Source: JAMHWF01 sp048500255 (GTDB taxonomy: Bacteria; Pseudomonadota; Gammaproteobacteria; Burkholderiales; Burkholderiaceae_C). From it: 64,000 bases of DNA. Every line of letters begins with the position of its first letter. Position 1 is the first letter of the stretch. Below, one piece after another: positions 52,302-61,396 of the stretch. The stretch lies in NCBI GenBank assembly GCA_048500255.1, contig JASNYH010000009.1, positions 73,223-137,222 on the forward strand. The letters run 5' to 3'. The notes beneath the pieces are model-generated. The model was not told the DNA's origin. It worked only from the letters and a program-made list of their open reading frames with translations, and did no database searches. A program made the translations under genes and the position numbers.

Positions 52302-53573
52302 ATGGCCCAGTCTTTGAACCGGGCGCTCGGGGTGTTGTCTGCCGCCGTGTGCCTCGTCCTGCTGCCCGCGCACGCGCAGCAGCCCAACCTCGACAAGCTC
52401 AAGCAGTTCAAGGTCGCGACGACCGACCTCAACATCCCGACGGTGCCGCAGGAGGGCCGCAACGCCAACGCGATCCGCGACAACCTCAAGCGCGTCAAGC
52501 TGCCGCCGGGCTTTCGCATCGAGCTGTTCGCCGTCGTGCCCGACGCGCGCCACATGGCCGTCGCGCCGTCGACCAACATGCTGTTCGTCGGCACGCGCAA
52601 GACGACGGTGTGGGCCGTCACCGACCGCAACAGCGACGGCGTGGCCGACGAGGTCAAGTCGTTCGCGCCGTCGCTCAAGTTCACCAATCCCAACGGCGTG
52701 TGCTGGACGAAGGACGGCTTCCTCATCGTCGCCGAGCACAACCGCGTGCTCAACTTCCCGGCCGCCGAGTTCTTCTACGAAGGCCCGGACGTCGCCGTCA
52801 TCGAAGTCGTGCCGCAGGGCAAGCTGATCCCGACGGAGGAGGAGTCGTTCAACCACGGCGCGCGTGTTTGCAAGATCGGCCCCGACGGCCTGGCCTACAT
52901 CTCGCTCGGCCAGCCGTTCAACGTGCCGCCGCGCGACAAGCTCAAGCTCTACAACGAAGTCGGCATCGGCGGCATGATCCGCATGAACGCCTTCGACGGC
53001 AGCAAGCGCGAGGTCTATGCGACGGGCATCCGCAACTCCGTCGGCCACGACTTCAACCCGAAGGACGGCACGCTCTGGTTCACCGACAACCAGACCGACG
53101 GCATGGGCGACGACATCCCGGCCGGCGAAATCAACCGCATCACCAAGGCCGGCCAGTTCTTCGGCTACCCGTGGAAGCAGGGCAAGACGCGCATCACGGA
53201 GTTCGGCTACGACAAGGACGCGCTGCCGGGCAACATCGTCGACCCGCAGGTCTACATGGACGCCCACGCCGCCGACCTCGGCATGAGCTTCTACACCGGC
53301 CGGCAGTTCCCTGCCAGGTACCAGGGCGGCATCTTCTCGGCGCAGCACGGGTCCTGGAACCGCACCAAGCCGATCGGCGCGCGCATCATGTTCACGTCGC
53401 TCAAGGCCGACGGCACGGCCGACAAGACTGAAGTGTTCGCCGACGGCTGGCTCGATGCCGACACCGGCACCTTCCGCGGCCGCCCGGTCGACGTCGCCGT
53501 GATGAAGGACGGCTCGCTGCTCGTCAGCGACGACTACGCCGGCGCGATCTATCGCATCACCTACAACCCCTGA
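52302..53573 (+). CDS. PQQ-dependent sugar dehydrogenase / sorbosone dehydrogenase family protein
   Basis: A 423-residue periplasmic beta-propeller oxidoreductase. The signal peptide MAQSLNRALGVLSAAVCLV ends PAHAQ. Blades show LPPGFRIELFAVVPDARHM, NGVCWTKDGFLIVAEHNR, GIRNSVGHDFNPKDGTLWFTDN and GIFSAQHGSWNR, as in soluble glucose/sorbosone dehydrogenases. AGGAGA five bases before the ATG at 52302 fixes the start. The oxidised sugar or alcohol is unknown. The cytochrome c downstream (gap 55 bp) is a natural electron acceptor. Confidence 0.85.
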   Translation: MAQSLNRALGVLSAAVCLVLLPAHAQQPNLDKLKQFKVATTDLNIPTVPQEGRNANAIRDNLKRVKLPPGFRIELFAVVPDARHMAVAPSTNMLFVGTRKTTVWAVTDRNSDGVADEVKSFAPSLKFTNPNGVCWTKDGFLIVAEHNRVLNFPAAEFFYEGPDVAVIEVVPQGKLIPTEEESFNHGARVCKIGPDGLAYISLGQPFNVPPRDKLKLYNEVGIGGMIRMNAFDGSKREVYATGIRNSVGHDFNPKDGTLWFTDNQTDGMGDDIPAGEINRITKAGQFFGYPWKQGKTRITEFGYDKDALPGNIVDPQVYMDAHAADLGMSFYTGRQFPARYQGGIFSAQHGSWNRTKPIGARIMFTSLKADGTADKTEVFADGWLDADTGTFRGRPVDVAVMKDGSLLVSDDYAGAIYRITYNP

Positions 53574-53628
53574 ACGGGCCGCTGCGCCGGCGCACCCCAC
53601 CGCGGGTCGCCGGCGCGGTGCTCCAGAT

Positions 53629-53994
53629 TTGAACAACGATCCGATCGCCCCGGCCTCGCGTCCGGGCCGCGGCGCCGCGTTGTCGGCCGCGATGTGGCTG
53701 GGGTTCGCCGCCGCGGCCGCCGCGCAGCCGGCGGCCGACGACCGCGGCCGCGCCAAGGCCCAGCAGACGTGCGCCGTCTGCCACGGTGCGCTCGGCGTAT
53801 CCTCGGCACCCGACGCGCCGAACCTCGCCGGCCAGCCCGAGCCGTACCTGGCGGCTCAGTTGCGCGCGTTTCGCAGTGGCGCGCGCCGCCACGAAGTGAT
53901 GAACGTGATCGCCAAACCGCTGACCGACGATGAAATCACTGCCTTGTCCCGCTGGTACGCATCGATCCGCATCGAGGCGCAGCCGCCGCGCTGA
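53629..53994 (+). CDS. small cytochrome c
   Basis: A 121-residue secreted class I cytochrome c. A signal peptide is followed by the haem site CAVCHG near residue 48 and by NLAGQPEPYLAAQLRAFRSGARRHEVMN, where Met is a plausible axial ligand. The predicted start is TTG at 53629; an in-frame ATG at 53692 would leave a short signal. The gene overlaps the receptor that follows by 65 bases. It probably accepts electrons from the dehydrogenase at 52302. Confidence 0.84.
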   Translation: MNNDPIAPASRPGRGAALSAAMWLGFAAAAAAQPAADDRGRAKAQQTCAVCHGALGVSSAPDAPNLAGQPEPYLAAQLRAFRSGARRHEVMNVIAKPLTDDEITALSRWYASIRIEAQPPR

Positions 53995-56137
53995 GCCGGC
54001 GCCGCTGCTCGCGCTGACGATGCTGCTGGCGTCGCCGGCGCTGGCGCAGCCGCAGCAGGAACCGCAGCCGCAACAAGAGCCGCCGCAGGCCGTGTCGCTC
54101 GAGCCCGTCGTCGTCAGCGGCAGCGGCGTCGAGCGGCGCGCCTTCGAGACGCCGTACGCCGTCGACGTGATCGATGCCGACGAACTGCGCCGCGCCGGAC
54201 CGATGGTCAACCTGTCGGAGGCGATGGCGCGCGTGCCGGGCCTCACCGTCAACGCGCGCAACAACTATGCGCAGGACCTGCAGATCAGCTCGCGCGGCTT
54301 CGGCGCGCGCTCGACCTTCGGCGTGCGCGGCATCCGCCTCTACACCGACGGCATCCCGGCGTCGACGCCCGACGGCCAGGGTCAGGTCACGCACTTCGAC
54401 CTCGCCGGCGCGCAGCGCATCGAGGTGCTGCGCGGGCCGTTCTCGGCGCTGTACGGCAACAGCTCGGGCGGCGTGATCTCGCTGGTCAGCGCGCCGCCGC
54501 GCGAGCGCGCCGGCGAAGTCGCGCTCGACGTCGGCCGCTGGGGCATGCGCCAGCTGCGCGTCGGTGCCGAGGCGCCGTACGGCGAGGGCTTCGACATCCG
54601 CGCTCAGGCCGCGCTGTTCGAGATCGACGGCTTTCGCCCGCACAGCGAGGCGAGGCGCCGGCTGCTGAACCTCCGGCTGGGCTGGCGCGGCGAGCTCGAC
54701 ACGGTGACCGTTCTCGTCAACGGCATCGACCAGCCGGCGCAGGATCCGCTCGGCCTGACGCGCGCCCAGTTCGACGCCGACGCCACGCAGACGGCGCCGC
54801 AGGCGACGCTGTTCGACACGCGCAAGACGGCGACGCAGCACCAGCTCGGCGCGCAGTGGAAGCGGCGCCTCGCCACCGGCAGTGCGCTCGAGGAGAGCAT
54901 CGTCACCGCCTACCTCGGCCGGCGCGACGTCACGCAGTGGCAGGCCATCCCCGACACGGCGCAGGAGGCGTCGCCGCGTCATCCGGGTGGCGTGATCGAT
55001 TTCGACCGGCTCTATCACGGTGTCGACGGCCGCCTCGTGTGGCGCTGGGAGATCGCGCGGCTGGTCGCCGGCGCCGCCGTCGAGACGCAGCAGGAGGACC
55101 GGCGCGGGCACGAGAACTTCGTCGGCACGCCGCCCAACCGCCAGTTCGGTGTCACCGGCGCGTTGCGCCGAGACGAGAACAACCGCGCGCGCAGCGCCGA
55201 CGCCTACGCCCAGGCCGAGGTCGACTTCACGCCGGCGTGGACCGGCACGCTCGGCGTGCGCAGCGGCCGCCTGAGCGTGCAGACCTCCGACGCCTACCTC
55301 GCCAACGGCGACGACTCGGGCCGCCTGCATCACGACTACACCAACCCCGTCGCCGCGCTGCAGTGGCGCCCCGACGCGTCGCTCAACGTCTACGTGAGCG
55401 CCGGCCGCGGCTTCGAGTCGCCGACGCTCACCGAACTCGCCTACCGCCCCGACGGCTCGGCCGGCTTCAACACGGCACTGCGTCCGCAGCGCAGCCGGCA
55501 GGTCGAGGTCGGCGTCAAGTGGCGCGCGCCGGCGCTCGGCCTGGCCGCCGACCTGGCCGTCTTTCGCGCCAGCACCCGCGACGAGATCGGCGTGCAGACC
55601 AACACCGGCGGCCGCTCGACGTTCCAGAACGTCGGCGCGACGCGGCGCGCCGGTGCCGAGCTCGCCGCGCGCTGGCAGCTCGCACGCGCCTGGCGCGTGC
55701 TCGTCGCGCTGACGCTGCTCGACGCCACGTATCGCGATGGCTTCCTCGCCTGCGCCGGCACGCCGTGCGCCGCGCCGAGCGTGCCGGTGCCGGCCGGCAA
55801 CCGCATCGCCGGCACGACGAACAAGGCCGGCTACGCCGAGCTGGCGTGGCGGCCGTGGCACGGCACCGAAATCGCCGCCGAGGTGCGCGCCGTCGGCAGC
55901 GTGCCCGTCAACGACGTCAACAGCGACTTCGCGCCGTCGGCGACGACGCTGGCGCTGCGCGCGCTGCACACGCTGACGCTGCCGGTCGGCCGGCTCGAGC
56001 TGCTGGCGCGCCTGGACAACGCGACCGACCGCCGATGGGCCGGCAGCGTCATCGTCAACGACGGCAACCAGCGCTGGTTCGAGCCCGCGGCGCCGCGCAG
56101 CTGGCTGGTCGGCGCGCATTGGCGCACGACGTTCTGA
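53930..56137 (+). CDS. TonB-dependent outer-membrane receptor
   Basis: A 735-residue gated-channel protein. A long signal peptide ends near LASPALAQ (about 40) and is followed by a Gln/Pro-rich stretch. The plug domain spans VVVSGSGVERRAFETPYAVDVID near 60 to GNSSGGVISLVS near 185, with RGFGARSTFGVRGIRLYTDGIPAS inside it. The barrel continues to the terminal aromatic strand WLVGAHWRTTF. Start ATG 53930 overlaps the cytochrome gene by 65 bases. Given the PQQ-type dehydrogenase two genes upstream, import of PQQ is an attractive hypothesis, but siderophore uptake is equally open. Confidence 0.85.
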   Translation: MKSLPCPAGTHRSASRRSRRAEPAPLLALTMLLASPALAQPQQEPQPQQEPPQAVSLEPVVVSGSGVERRAFETPYAVDVIDADELRRAGPMVNLSEAMARVPGLTVNARNNYAQDLQISSRGFGARSTFGVRGIRLYTDGIPASTPDGQGQVTHFDLAGAQRIEVLRGPFSALYGNSSGGVISLVSAPPRERAGEVALDVGRWGMRQLRVGAEAPYGEGFDIRAQAALFEIDGFRPHSEARRRLLNLRLGWRGELDTVTVLVNGIDQPAQDPLGLTRAQFDADATQTAPQATLFDTRKTATQHQLGAQWKRRLATGSALEESIVTAYLGRRDVTQWQAIPDTAQEASPRHPGGVIDFDRLYHGVDGRLVWRWEIARLVAGAAVETQQEDRRGHENFVGTPPNRQFGVTGALRRDENNRARSADAYAQAEVDFTPAWTGTLGVRSGRLSVQTSDAYLANGDDSGRLHHDYTNPVAALQWRPDASLNVYVSAGRGFESPTLTELAYRPDGSAGFNTALRPQRSRQVEVGVKWRAPALGLAADLAVFRASTRDEIGVQTNTGGRSTFQNVGATRRAGAELAARWQLARAWRVLVALTLLDATYRDGFLACAGTPCAAPSVPVPAGNRIAGTTNKAGYAELAWRPWHGTEIAAEVRAVGSVPVNDVNSDFAPSATTLALRALHTLTLPVGRLELLARLDNATDRRWAGSVIVNDGNQRWFEPAAPRSWLVGAHWRTTF

Positions 56138-56147
56138 CGCCGCGCCG

Positions 56148-57227
56148 TCAGCGGCCGAACAGGCCCTTGATCACGTTGCCGACGCCCTCGACGACGCCGC
56201 CCACGCTGACGCCGAGCGTGTTCGCCAGGCTCGACGCGATACGCGTCGCGATGTTCTCGTTGAGCGAGAACCTGGGGTCGTCGAGCCGCCCCTCGAGCAC
56301 GAAGCGCACGTCGATGCGGCCGTCGCGGCTCAGCGCGGCGAGCACGGCCTGGCGCGGCACGCCGGCGAAGCTGCCGTCCCCGGCGAGCTCGAGGCCGCGC
56401 AGCGTCACGCTGCCTGGCGCGTGCAGCCGGTTGGCCTCGACGCTGGCCTGCAGCGCGAGGTCGAGCTGGCCGTTGCGCACGCCGCCGTCGACGGCGCGCA
56501 GCAGGTAGGGCTGCAGCACGAGCAGGTCGGCGCCGAAGAGCCGCGCGTCGAGCTCGGCGTCGCGCGTCGCCGGTGCAATGCGCCCGCGGATCTGCAGCCG
56601 GCCCGCGTGGCGCACGCCGGCCAGGGTGCCGGCGAGCTCGACCTGCGCCGGCCGGTCGAGCGCCGGCAGCACGAGCGGGCCGACGCGCGCATCGAGGGCA
56701 TCGATGCGCAGCCGGTGCGGCGGCTGGCGCACCGATGCGTCGTGGAAGTCGAAGCGCGCGCCGACGAGCTGCACTTCACCGATCTCGATCGTCGGCATCG
56801 TGGCGGCGCGCTTCGGCGCGGCGGCGCCGCCAGGCCCTGCCTCGAGCAGCGAGGGCAGCAGGCGCAGGCGGCCGTCGCGCGTGCGCAGCGCCGACACGTA
56901 GCCGCCTTCGACGACGATGCGGCGCAGCGCCCACCGGCCCGACCACAGGCTGGCGAGGGACGGCGCGACGTGCACGCGCGCGGCGCGCAACTCGTCGTCG
57001 GCCGGCCAGCCGCGCGCGCGGTCGGCACGCACGCGCACGTCGAGCGCCTCGACGCCGGTCCACCTGACGCGCAGCGCGCCGACGCTGGCCGTCGGCCCGA
57101 GCGCCTGCTCGATGCCGGCGCGCAGCCGCTGCACTGCGGCGCCGTAGCCCCAGGCGGCGAGGGCGCCCAGCGCCGCCAGCGCGAGCGCGGCGGTGAGCAG
57201 TCGTCGGCGGGTCGGCGTCATCGTCAT
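56148..57227 (-). CDS. AsmA-like / DUF748-type protein
   Basis: A 359-residue inner-membrane-anchored periplasmic protein. A single N-terminal helix (about 10-28; RRRLLTAALALAALGALAAWGYG) is followed by repeated beta-strands with the pattern VGALRVRWTGVEALDVRV and LRRIVVEGGYVSALRTRDG, as in AsmA-type lipid-transport proteins. The close GRLDDPRFSLNENIATRIASSLANTLGVS fits DUF748. I chose the ATG at 57227; another lies two codons later. It converges with the TonB receptor 10 bp away. Function in lipid traffic is inferred only. Confidence 0.7.
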   Translation of the reverse strand: MTMTPTRRRLLTAALALAALGALAAWGYGAAVQRLRAGIEQALGPTASVGALRVRWTGVEALDVRVRADRARGWPADDELRAARVHVAPSLASLWSGRWALRRIVVEGGYVSALRTRDGRLRLLPSLLEAGPGGAAAPKRAATMPTIEIGEVQLVGARFDFHDASVRQPPHRLRIDALDARVGPLVLPALDRPAQVELAGTLAGVRHAGRLQIRGRIAPATRDAELDARLFGADLLVLQPYLLRAVDGGVRNGQLDLALQASVEANRLHAPGSVTLRGLELAGDGSFAGVPRQAVLAALSRDGRIDVRFVLEGRLDDPRFSLNENIATRIASSLANTLGVSVGGVVEGVGNVIKGLFGR

Positions 57228-57283
57228 CGCGTCCGCGATTGTGCAAGCCGGTCCGCTGCACACGCCGCACAATCGGCAGCCGC

Positions 57284-58129
57284 ATGGGGACTACGACACA
57301 CGACGCCCGGCCGCTGGTCGGCGTCGACTTCACGAGCCGGCCGACGCCGCGCAAGCCGATCACCGTGGCGCACGGCGTGCTCGCCGGCGGCGTCGTGCGG
57401 CTGCAGCGCATCGATCGCCACGAGACGCTCGACGCGTACGCGTGCTGGCTCGCTGCGCCGGGCGGGTGGATCGGCGCCTTCGATCATCCGTTCGGCCTGG
57501 CACGCACGCTCGTCGAAGCGCTCGGCTGGCCGACCGACTGGCACGCACTGATGCGCCACTACGCGGCGCTGTCGCGCGACGAGGTGCGTGCCACCTTCGC
57601 CGCCTGGTGCGCGACGCGGCCCGCCGGCGGCAAGTTCGCGCACCGCGCCTGCGAGCGCCCGGCCGGCGCCAGCCCGGCGATGAAGTGGGTCAACCCGCCG
57701 GTCGCGCTGATGCTGCACGCCGGCATGCCGCTGTTGATCGACGCCGGCGTCGACATCCCCGGCCTGCACGCCGGCGACGCGGCGCGCGTCGCGCTCGAGG
57801 GCTACCCCGGTATGGCGGCGCGCGACGTGCTGGGCGCGCGCTCGTACAAGAGCGACGAGCGCGCGCGCCAGACGCCCGAGCGCCTGATCGCGCGCAAGGA
57901 CCTCGTCGATGCGCTCGAGCAGGGTCGCAGCCGGCTCGGCCTGCGATTGAAGCTCACGCATGCGCAGCGCGAGCAGCTCGTCGACGACGCCAGCGGCGAC
58001 AGCGTCGACGCCGTGCTGTGCCTGCTGCAGGCGGCGTGGGCGGCGACACAGCCGCGCTACGGGCTGCCCGAGCACGTCGATCCGCTCGAAGGATGGATCG
58101 TCGGCACACCTTTCGAGACCGCCGCATGA
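57284..58129 (+). CDS. DUF429 domain protein
   Basis: A 281-residue protein starting RPLVGVDFTSRPTPRKPI (near 9), with GAFDHPFGLAR near 66 and a late SVDAVLCLLQAAWAA. These acidic strands resemble the RNase-H-like DUF429 family, whose function is unknown. The ATG at 57284 follows a divergent gap with the AsmA-like gene. It overlaps the next gene by four bases (ATGA at 58126-58129). Confidence 0.78.
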   Translation: MGTTTHDARPLVGVDFTSRPTPRKPITVAHGVLAGGVVRLQRIDRHETLDAYACWLAAPGGWIGAFDHPFGLARTLVEALGWPTDWHALMRHYAALSRDEVRATFAAWCATRPAGGKFAHRACERPAGASPAMKWVNPPVALMLHAGMPLLIDAGVDIPGLHAGDAARVALEGYPGMAARDVLGARSYKSDERARQTPERLIARKDLVDALEQGRSRLGLRLKLTHAQREQLVDDASGDSVDAVLCLLQAAWAATQPRYGLPEHVDPLEGWIVGTPFETAA

Positions 58130-58815
58130 AGGCCGTGCGCATTGCGTCGGCTGCCGCGACGCTGCTGCTGGGCGCCGGCGCCGCTGCTGCTGCGCAGGTC
58201 TTCGTCGGCACCGTCACGCGCGTCGCCGACGGCGACACGCTGTGGCTGCAACCCGACGACGCCGCGCGCCGGCCGCTCAAGCTGCGCCTGCGCGGCATCG
58301 ATGCCCCCGAGCTGTGCCAGCGCTGGGGCGTGCAGTCGCGCGACGCGCTCGCCGCGCGCGTGCTGCAGCGGCGCGTGAGCGTCGAGCTGCGCACGCGCGA
58401 CGACTATGGGCGCGCGCTCGGTACGCTGCAGGTCGACGGCGCCGACGTGTCGGCCGAACTGGTCGCCGCCGGCCATGCGTGGAGCCAGCGCTGGCGCGGC
58501 GGCGGGCCCTACCTGCGCGAGGAGCAGAAGGCGCGCGCAGCGCGGCGCGGGCTGTTCGCCGACCCGGCGGCGATCGAGCCGCGGCAATTCCGGCGCTCGC
58601 ACGGGCCGTGCGATCGACGACACCCCGCTCGCCAGGACCGACGATCGACCCTCCGGGAGTTGCGGGTGCAGGCCTTGCTCGGGAGCGGCCCGGCGCGGTG
58701 GCCCGTGCCGAGCCTCGGCCTCACGCGCGCATCAGCGTGCTCTTGCCGAACAGGCTCTCGATCAGGTCGACGGCGACGGCGGCCGTCGCGTTGCGCACGT
58801 CGAGCGCCGGGTTGA
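58126..58815 (+). CDS. thermonuclease family (SNase-like) protein with unusual C-terminal extension
   Basis: A 229-residue secreted nuclease-like protein. A signal peptide (1-24) precedes the SNase barrel: GTVTRVADGDTLWL near 30, LKLRLRGIDAPELCQ near 53 (key Arg and Asp), and YGRALGTLQVDG near 95. The usual fold ends about residue 165 (QFRRSHGPC). The last 60 or so residues are Arg/Ser-rich, without family resemblance, and their coding sequence runs 95 bases into the convergent arginase gene. A lost stop codon or recent frame change is likely. It is coupled to DUF429 by a four-base overlap. Confidence 0.75.
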   Translation: MKAVRIASAAATLLLGAGAAAAAQVFVGTVTRVADGDTLWLQPDDAARRPLKLRLRGIDAPELCQRWGVQSRDALAARVLQRRVSVELRTRDDYGRALGTLQVDGADVSAELVAAGHAWSQRWRGGGPYLREEQKARAARRGLFADPAAIEPRQFRRSHGPCDRRHPARQDRRSTLRELRVQALLGSGPARWPVPSLGLTRASACSCRTGSRSGRRRRRPSRCARRAPG

Positions 58816-59635
58816 GCTCCATCACGTCGAGCGAGGCGAGGCGGCCGCTGTCGGCGATCATCTCCATGCACAGCTGCGCCTCGCGATACGTCGGCCCTCC
58901 CTTGACGGCGGTGCCGACGCCCGGGGCGACGTCGGGGTCGAGGAAATCGACGTCGAAGCTCACGTGCAGGTGCGTGTTGGCGTCGAGCGTGGCCAGCGCG
59001 AGTTCCATCGTGTGGCGCATGCCCATTTCGTCGATGTAGCGCATGTCGAACACCTCGAGTCCCTGCTCGTGCACGAGCCGCTTCTCGCCGGCGTCGACGC
59101 TGCGGATGCCGATCTGACGGACCCATTTCGCGCTGATCGCAGGCACGTGGCCTCCGATGCCGACCAGCTCCTCGGGGCCGATGCCGCACAGGCAGGTCAG
59201 CGGCATGCCGTGCACGTTGCCGCTGGGCGTGAGGCGGTCGGTGTTGAAGTCGGCATGCGCGTCGAGCCACAGCACGCGCAGCTTGCGGCCCTGCTCGCGG
59301 CAGTGGCGAGCCACGGCGCTGATCGAGCCGATCGCCAGACTGTGGTCGCCGCCGAGCAGGATCGGCAGCCGCGCCTGCACCAGCTCGGCGTGCACCGCGG
59401 CGTGCACGGCGCGGCTCCAGGCGGCGACTTCGGCCAGGTGGCGATAGCCGTCGACCGGCGTGTGCCACGGATTGGCCGGGCCGCCGAGGTTGCCGCGGTC
59501 GATCACGTCGAGGCCGAGCGCCGCCAGCGTCGGCCCGATGCCCGCGACGCGCAGCGCCTCGGGACCCATCGACGCGCCGCGCGCGCCGGCGCCGACATCG
59601 GTCGGCGCGCCGATCAGCGTGACGTGGCGGTTCAT
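58721..59635 (-). CDS. rocF: arginase
   Basis: A 304-residue Mn-dependent ureohydrolase that splits arginine to ornithine and urea. Metal motifs GGDHSLAIGS near 103, WLDAHADFNT near 130 and SFDVDFLDPD near 232 are all intact, and the start TLIGAPTDVGAGARGASMGPEALR is typical of arginases rather than agmatinases. It reads against the 3' end of the SNase-like gene and lies 28 bp after the LOG-family gene on the same strand. Confidence 0.9.
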   Translation of the reverse strand: MNRHVTLIGAPTDVGAGARGASMGPEALRVAGIGPTLAALGLDVIDRGNLGGPANPWHTPVDGYRHLAEVAAWSRAVHAAVHAELVQARLPILLGGDHSLAIGSISAVARHCREQGRKLRVLWLDAHADFNTDRLTPSGNVHGMPLTCLCGIGPEELVGIGGHVPAISAKWVRQIGIRSVDAGEKRLVHEQGLEVFDMRYIDEMGMRHTMELALATLDANTHLHVSFDVDFLDPDVAPGVGTAVKGGPTYREAQLCMEMIADSGRLASLDVMELNPALDVRNATAAVAVDLIESLFGKSTLMRA

Positions 59636-59663
59636 CGGATCGCTGCGTCGGCGGCCCGCCGGA

Positions 59664-60563
59664 TCAGATGTCGAGCGCGAGGTCGCCCGTCTGCGTCGGC
59701 GCGGCGTCCATGCCGTACGTGGCCTCGATCACGGACCACGCCTCGTCGGCGCTCTCGACGAAGCGGAACAACTGCTTGTCGACCTCGGCGATCATGCCGG
59801 TATCGACGAGCAGGTCGAAGTCGATCAGACGGCTCCAGAAGTCGCGCCCGAACAGCAGCACCGGGCGGCGCCGGCTCTTGCCGGTCTGGATCAGCGTCAG
59901 CACCTCGAACAGCTCGTCGAGCGTGCCGAAGCCGCCTGGAAAGCACACCAGCGCGATCGAGCGCATCAGCAGGTGCATCTTGCGCAGGCCGAAGTAGTGG
60001 AACTGGAAGCACAGCTCCGGCGTGATGTAGGGGTTGGGCGCCTGCTCGTGCGGCAGCACGATGTTCATGCCGACGCTCTTGCCGCCGACCTCGTGCGCGC
60101 CGCGGTTGCCGGCTTCCATGATGCCGGGGCCGCCGCCCGTCACGATGTAGATCGGCGAGTCGAGGTTGCGCGAGCGATCCGTGATCAGCGCGGCGAAGCG
60201 GCGCGCCTCCTCGTAGTAGCGCGCCATCTCGACGTGGCGCTCGGCGATGCGCAGCGCGACCGGGTCGCCGGCGGCACGCGCGTCGTCGAGCAGGCGCAGC
60301 GCGACCTCGCGTGCGACGACGCGCGCGCTGCCGAACAGCACGATCGTCGCCTGCACGCCCTGCTCGGCCTGGATCAGCTCGGGCTTGAGCAGCTCGAGCT
60401 GCATGCGCACCGGCCGCATGTCCTCGCGCAGCAGGAAGTCCTTGTCGGTGAAGGCGAGCTTGTAGCTGCTGCCCGGCGCGTCGTAGGGCGAGGGCGGCAC
60501 CGGGATGCCGGCCTCCTCCTGCGCGGTCGGGAAGTTGCGGGCGGTCAGCTCTTTCTTGTCCAT
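59664..60563 (-). CDS. LOG family protein (TIGR00730-like)
   Basis: A 299-residue protein with the lysine-decarboxylase-like fold. The LOG motifs GGGPGIMEAGNRGA near 148 and PGGFGTLDELFEVLT near 215 are clear. The family cleaves nucleoside monophosphates (cytokinin activation in plants), while bacterial roles vary. I chose the ATG at 60563; upstream sequence in that frame overlaps moeB. The N-terminal about 90 residues are a longer extension than short LOG proteins have. It lies 10 bp after moeB. Confidence 0.86.
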   Translation of the reverse strand: MDKKELTARNFPTAQEEAGIPVPPSPYDAPGSSYKLAFTDKDFLLREDMRPVRMQLELLKPELIQAEQGVQATIVLFGSARVVAREVALRLLDDARAAGDPVALRIAERHVEMARYYEEARRFAALITDRSRNLDSPIYIVTGGGPGIMEAGNRGAHEVGGKSVGMNIVLPHEQAPNPYITPELCFQFHYFGLRKMHLLMRSIALVCFPGGFGTLDELFEVLTLIQTGKSRRRPVLLFGRDFWSRLIDFDLLVDTGMIAEVDKQLFRFVESADEAWSVIEATYGMDAAPTQTGDLALDI

Positions 60564-60573
60564 CGGGCGCAGC

Positions 60574-61326
60574 TTACTCGCGTGCGCCGCAGACGGGGCA
60601 GCCGGGCTGCCGCTGTACGCGGACCTCGTGCCACTCCATCGCGCGCGCGTCGAGCATCTGCAGTCGGCCGGCAAGCGACGTTCCGACGCCCGCCAGCAGC
60701 TTGAGCGCCTCGGCCGCCTGCATCGCGCCGACGATGCCCACCAGCGGCGCGAACACGCCCATCGTGGCGCAGCGCGCTTCCTCGAACACGGTGTCGGGCG
60801 GGAACAGGCACGCGTAGCAGGGCGCCTCGGGCCGGCGCGTGTCGTAGACCGAGACCTGGCCGTCGAAGCCGATCGCGGCGCCCGACACCAGCGGGCGCCG
60901 GTGCGCGACGCAGGCCGCGTTGACGGCGTGGCGCGTCGCGAAGTTGTCGCTGCAGTCGACGACGACGTCGGCACGCGCCACCAGCGCGTCGAGCGCCGCC
61001 GCGCCGGCGCGCTCGGCCAGCGCGACGACCTCGACCTCGGGGTTGATCTCGCGCACCGACTGCGCCGCCGACGCGGCCTTGGGCTGGCCGACGCGCGCCA
61101 TGCGGTGCGCGATCTGGCGCTGCAGGTTGGTCAGGTCGACACGGTCGTCGTCGACCAGCGTCAGCGTGCCGACGCCCGCCGTGCCGAGGTACAGCGCGAC
61201 GGGCGAGCCGAGGCCGCCGGCGCCGATCACGAGCGCGTGCGCGTCGAGGATGCGCTGCTGCCCCTCGACGCCGATGTCGTCGAGCAGGATGTGGCGCGAG
61301 TAGCGCAGCAACTGGTCGTCGTTCAC
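60574..61326 (-). CDS. moeB: MoeB/ThiF-type adenylyltransferase
   Basis: A 250-residue E1-like enzyme that adenylates the C-terminus of a MoaD or ThiS sulfur carrier. The nucleotide motif VIGAGGLGSPVALYL lies near 32, the DNFATRHAVN segment near 127, and zinc pairs CYAC near 172 and CPVC near 244 are intact. Start is GTG at 61326, giving NDDQLLRYSRHILL, the usual opening. MoeB and ThiF cannot be separated by eye; no carrier gene is nearby. It stands 10 bp before the LOG gene. Confidence 0.88.
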   Translation of the reverse strand: MNDDQLLRYSRHILLDDIGVEGQQRILDAHALVIGAGGLGSPVALYLGTAGVGTLTLVDDDRVDLTNLQRQIAHRMARVGQPKAASAAQSVREINPEVEVVALAERAGAAALDALVARADVVVDCSDNFATRHAVNAACVAHRRPLVSGAAIGFDGQVSVYDTRRPEAPCYACLFPPDTVFEEARCATMGVFAPLVGIVGAMQAAEALKLLAGVGTSLAGRLQMLDARAMEWHEVRVQRQPGCPVCGARE

Positions 61327-61343
61327 GGGCCGAGCATACGCAC

Positions 61344-61376
61344 AAAAAGCGCGACGCCCGCGCGGGGCGGGCGTCG
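61344..61376 (-). terminator. intrinsic terminator between ctpA and moeB
   Basis: On the minus strand a perfect 10-bp stem (cgacgcccgc / gcgggcgtcg, loop 5) is followed by a short loose end and five Ts. It lies 20 bp past the ctpA stop and separates the protease from moeB. Confidence 0.75.
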
Positions 61377-61396
61377 GCGGCACGCTGCGGGAGCGT

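Noticed and set aside
53936..56119. A 727-codon minus-strand frame opposite the TonB receptor
   Set aside because: Arg/Asp/Val-rich antisense translation; the plus frame has signal peptide, plug and terminal aromatic strand.
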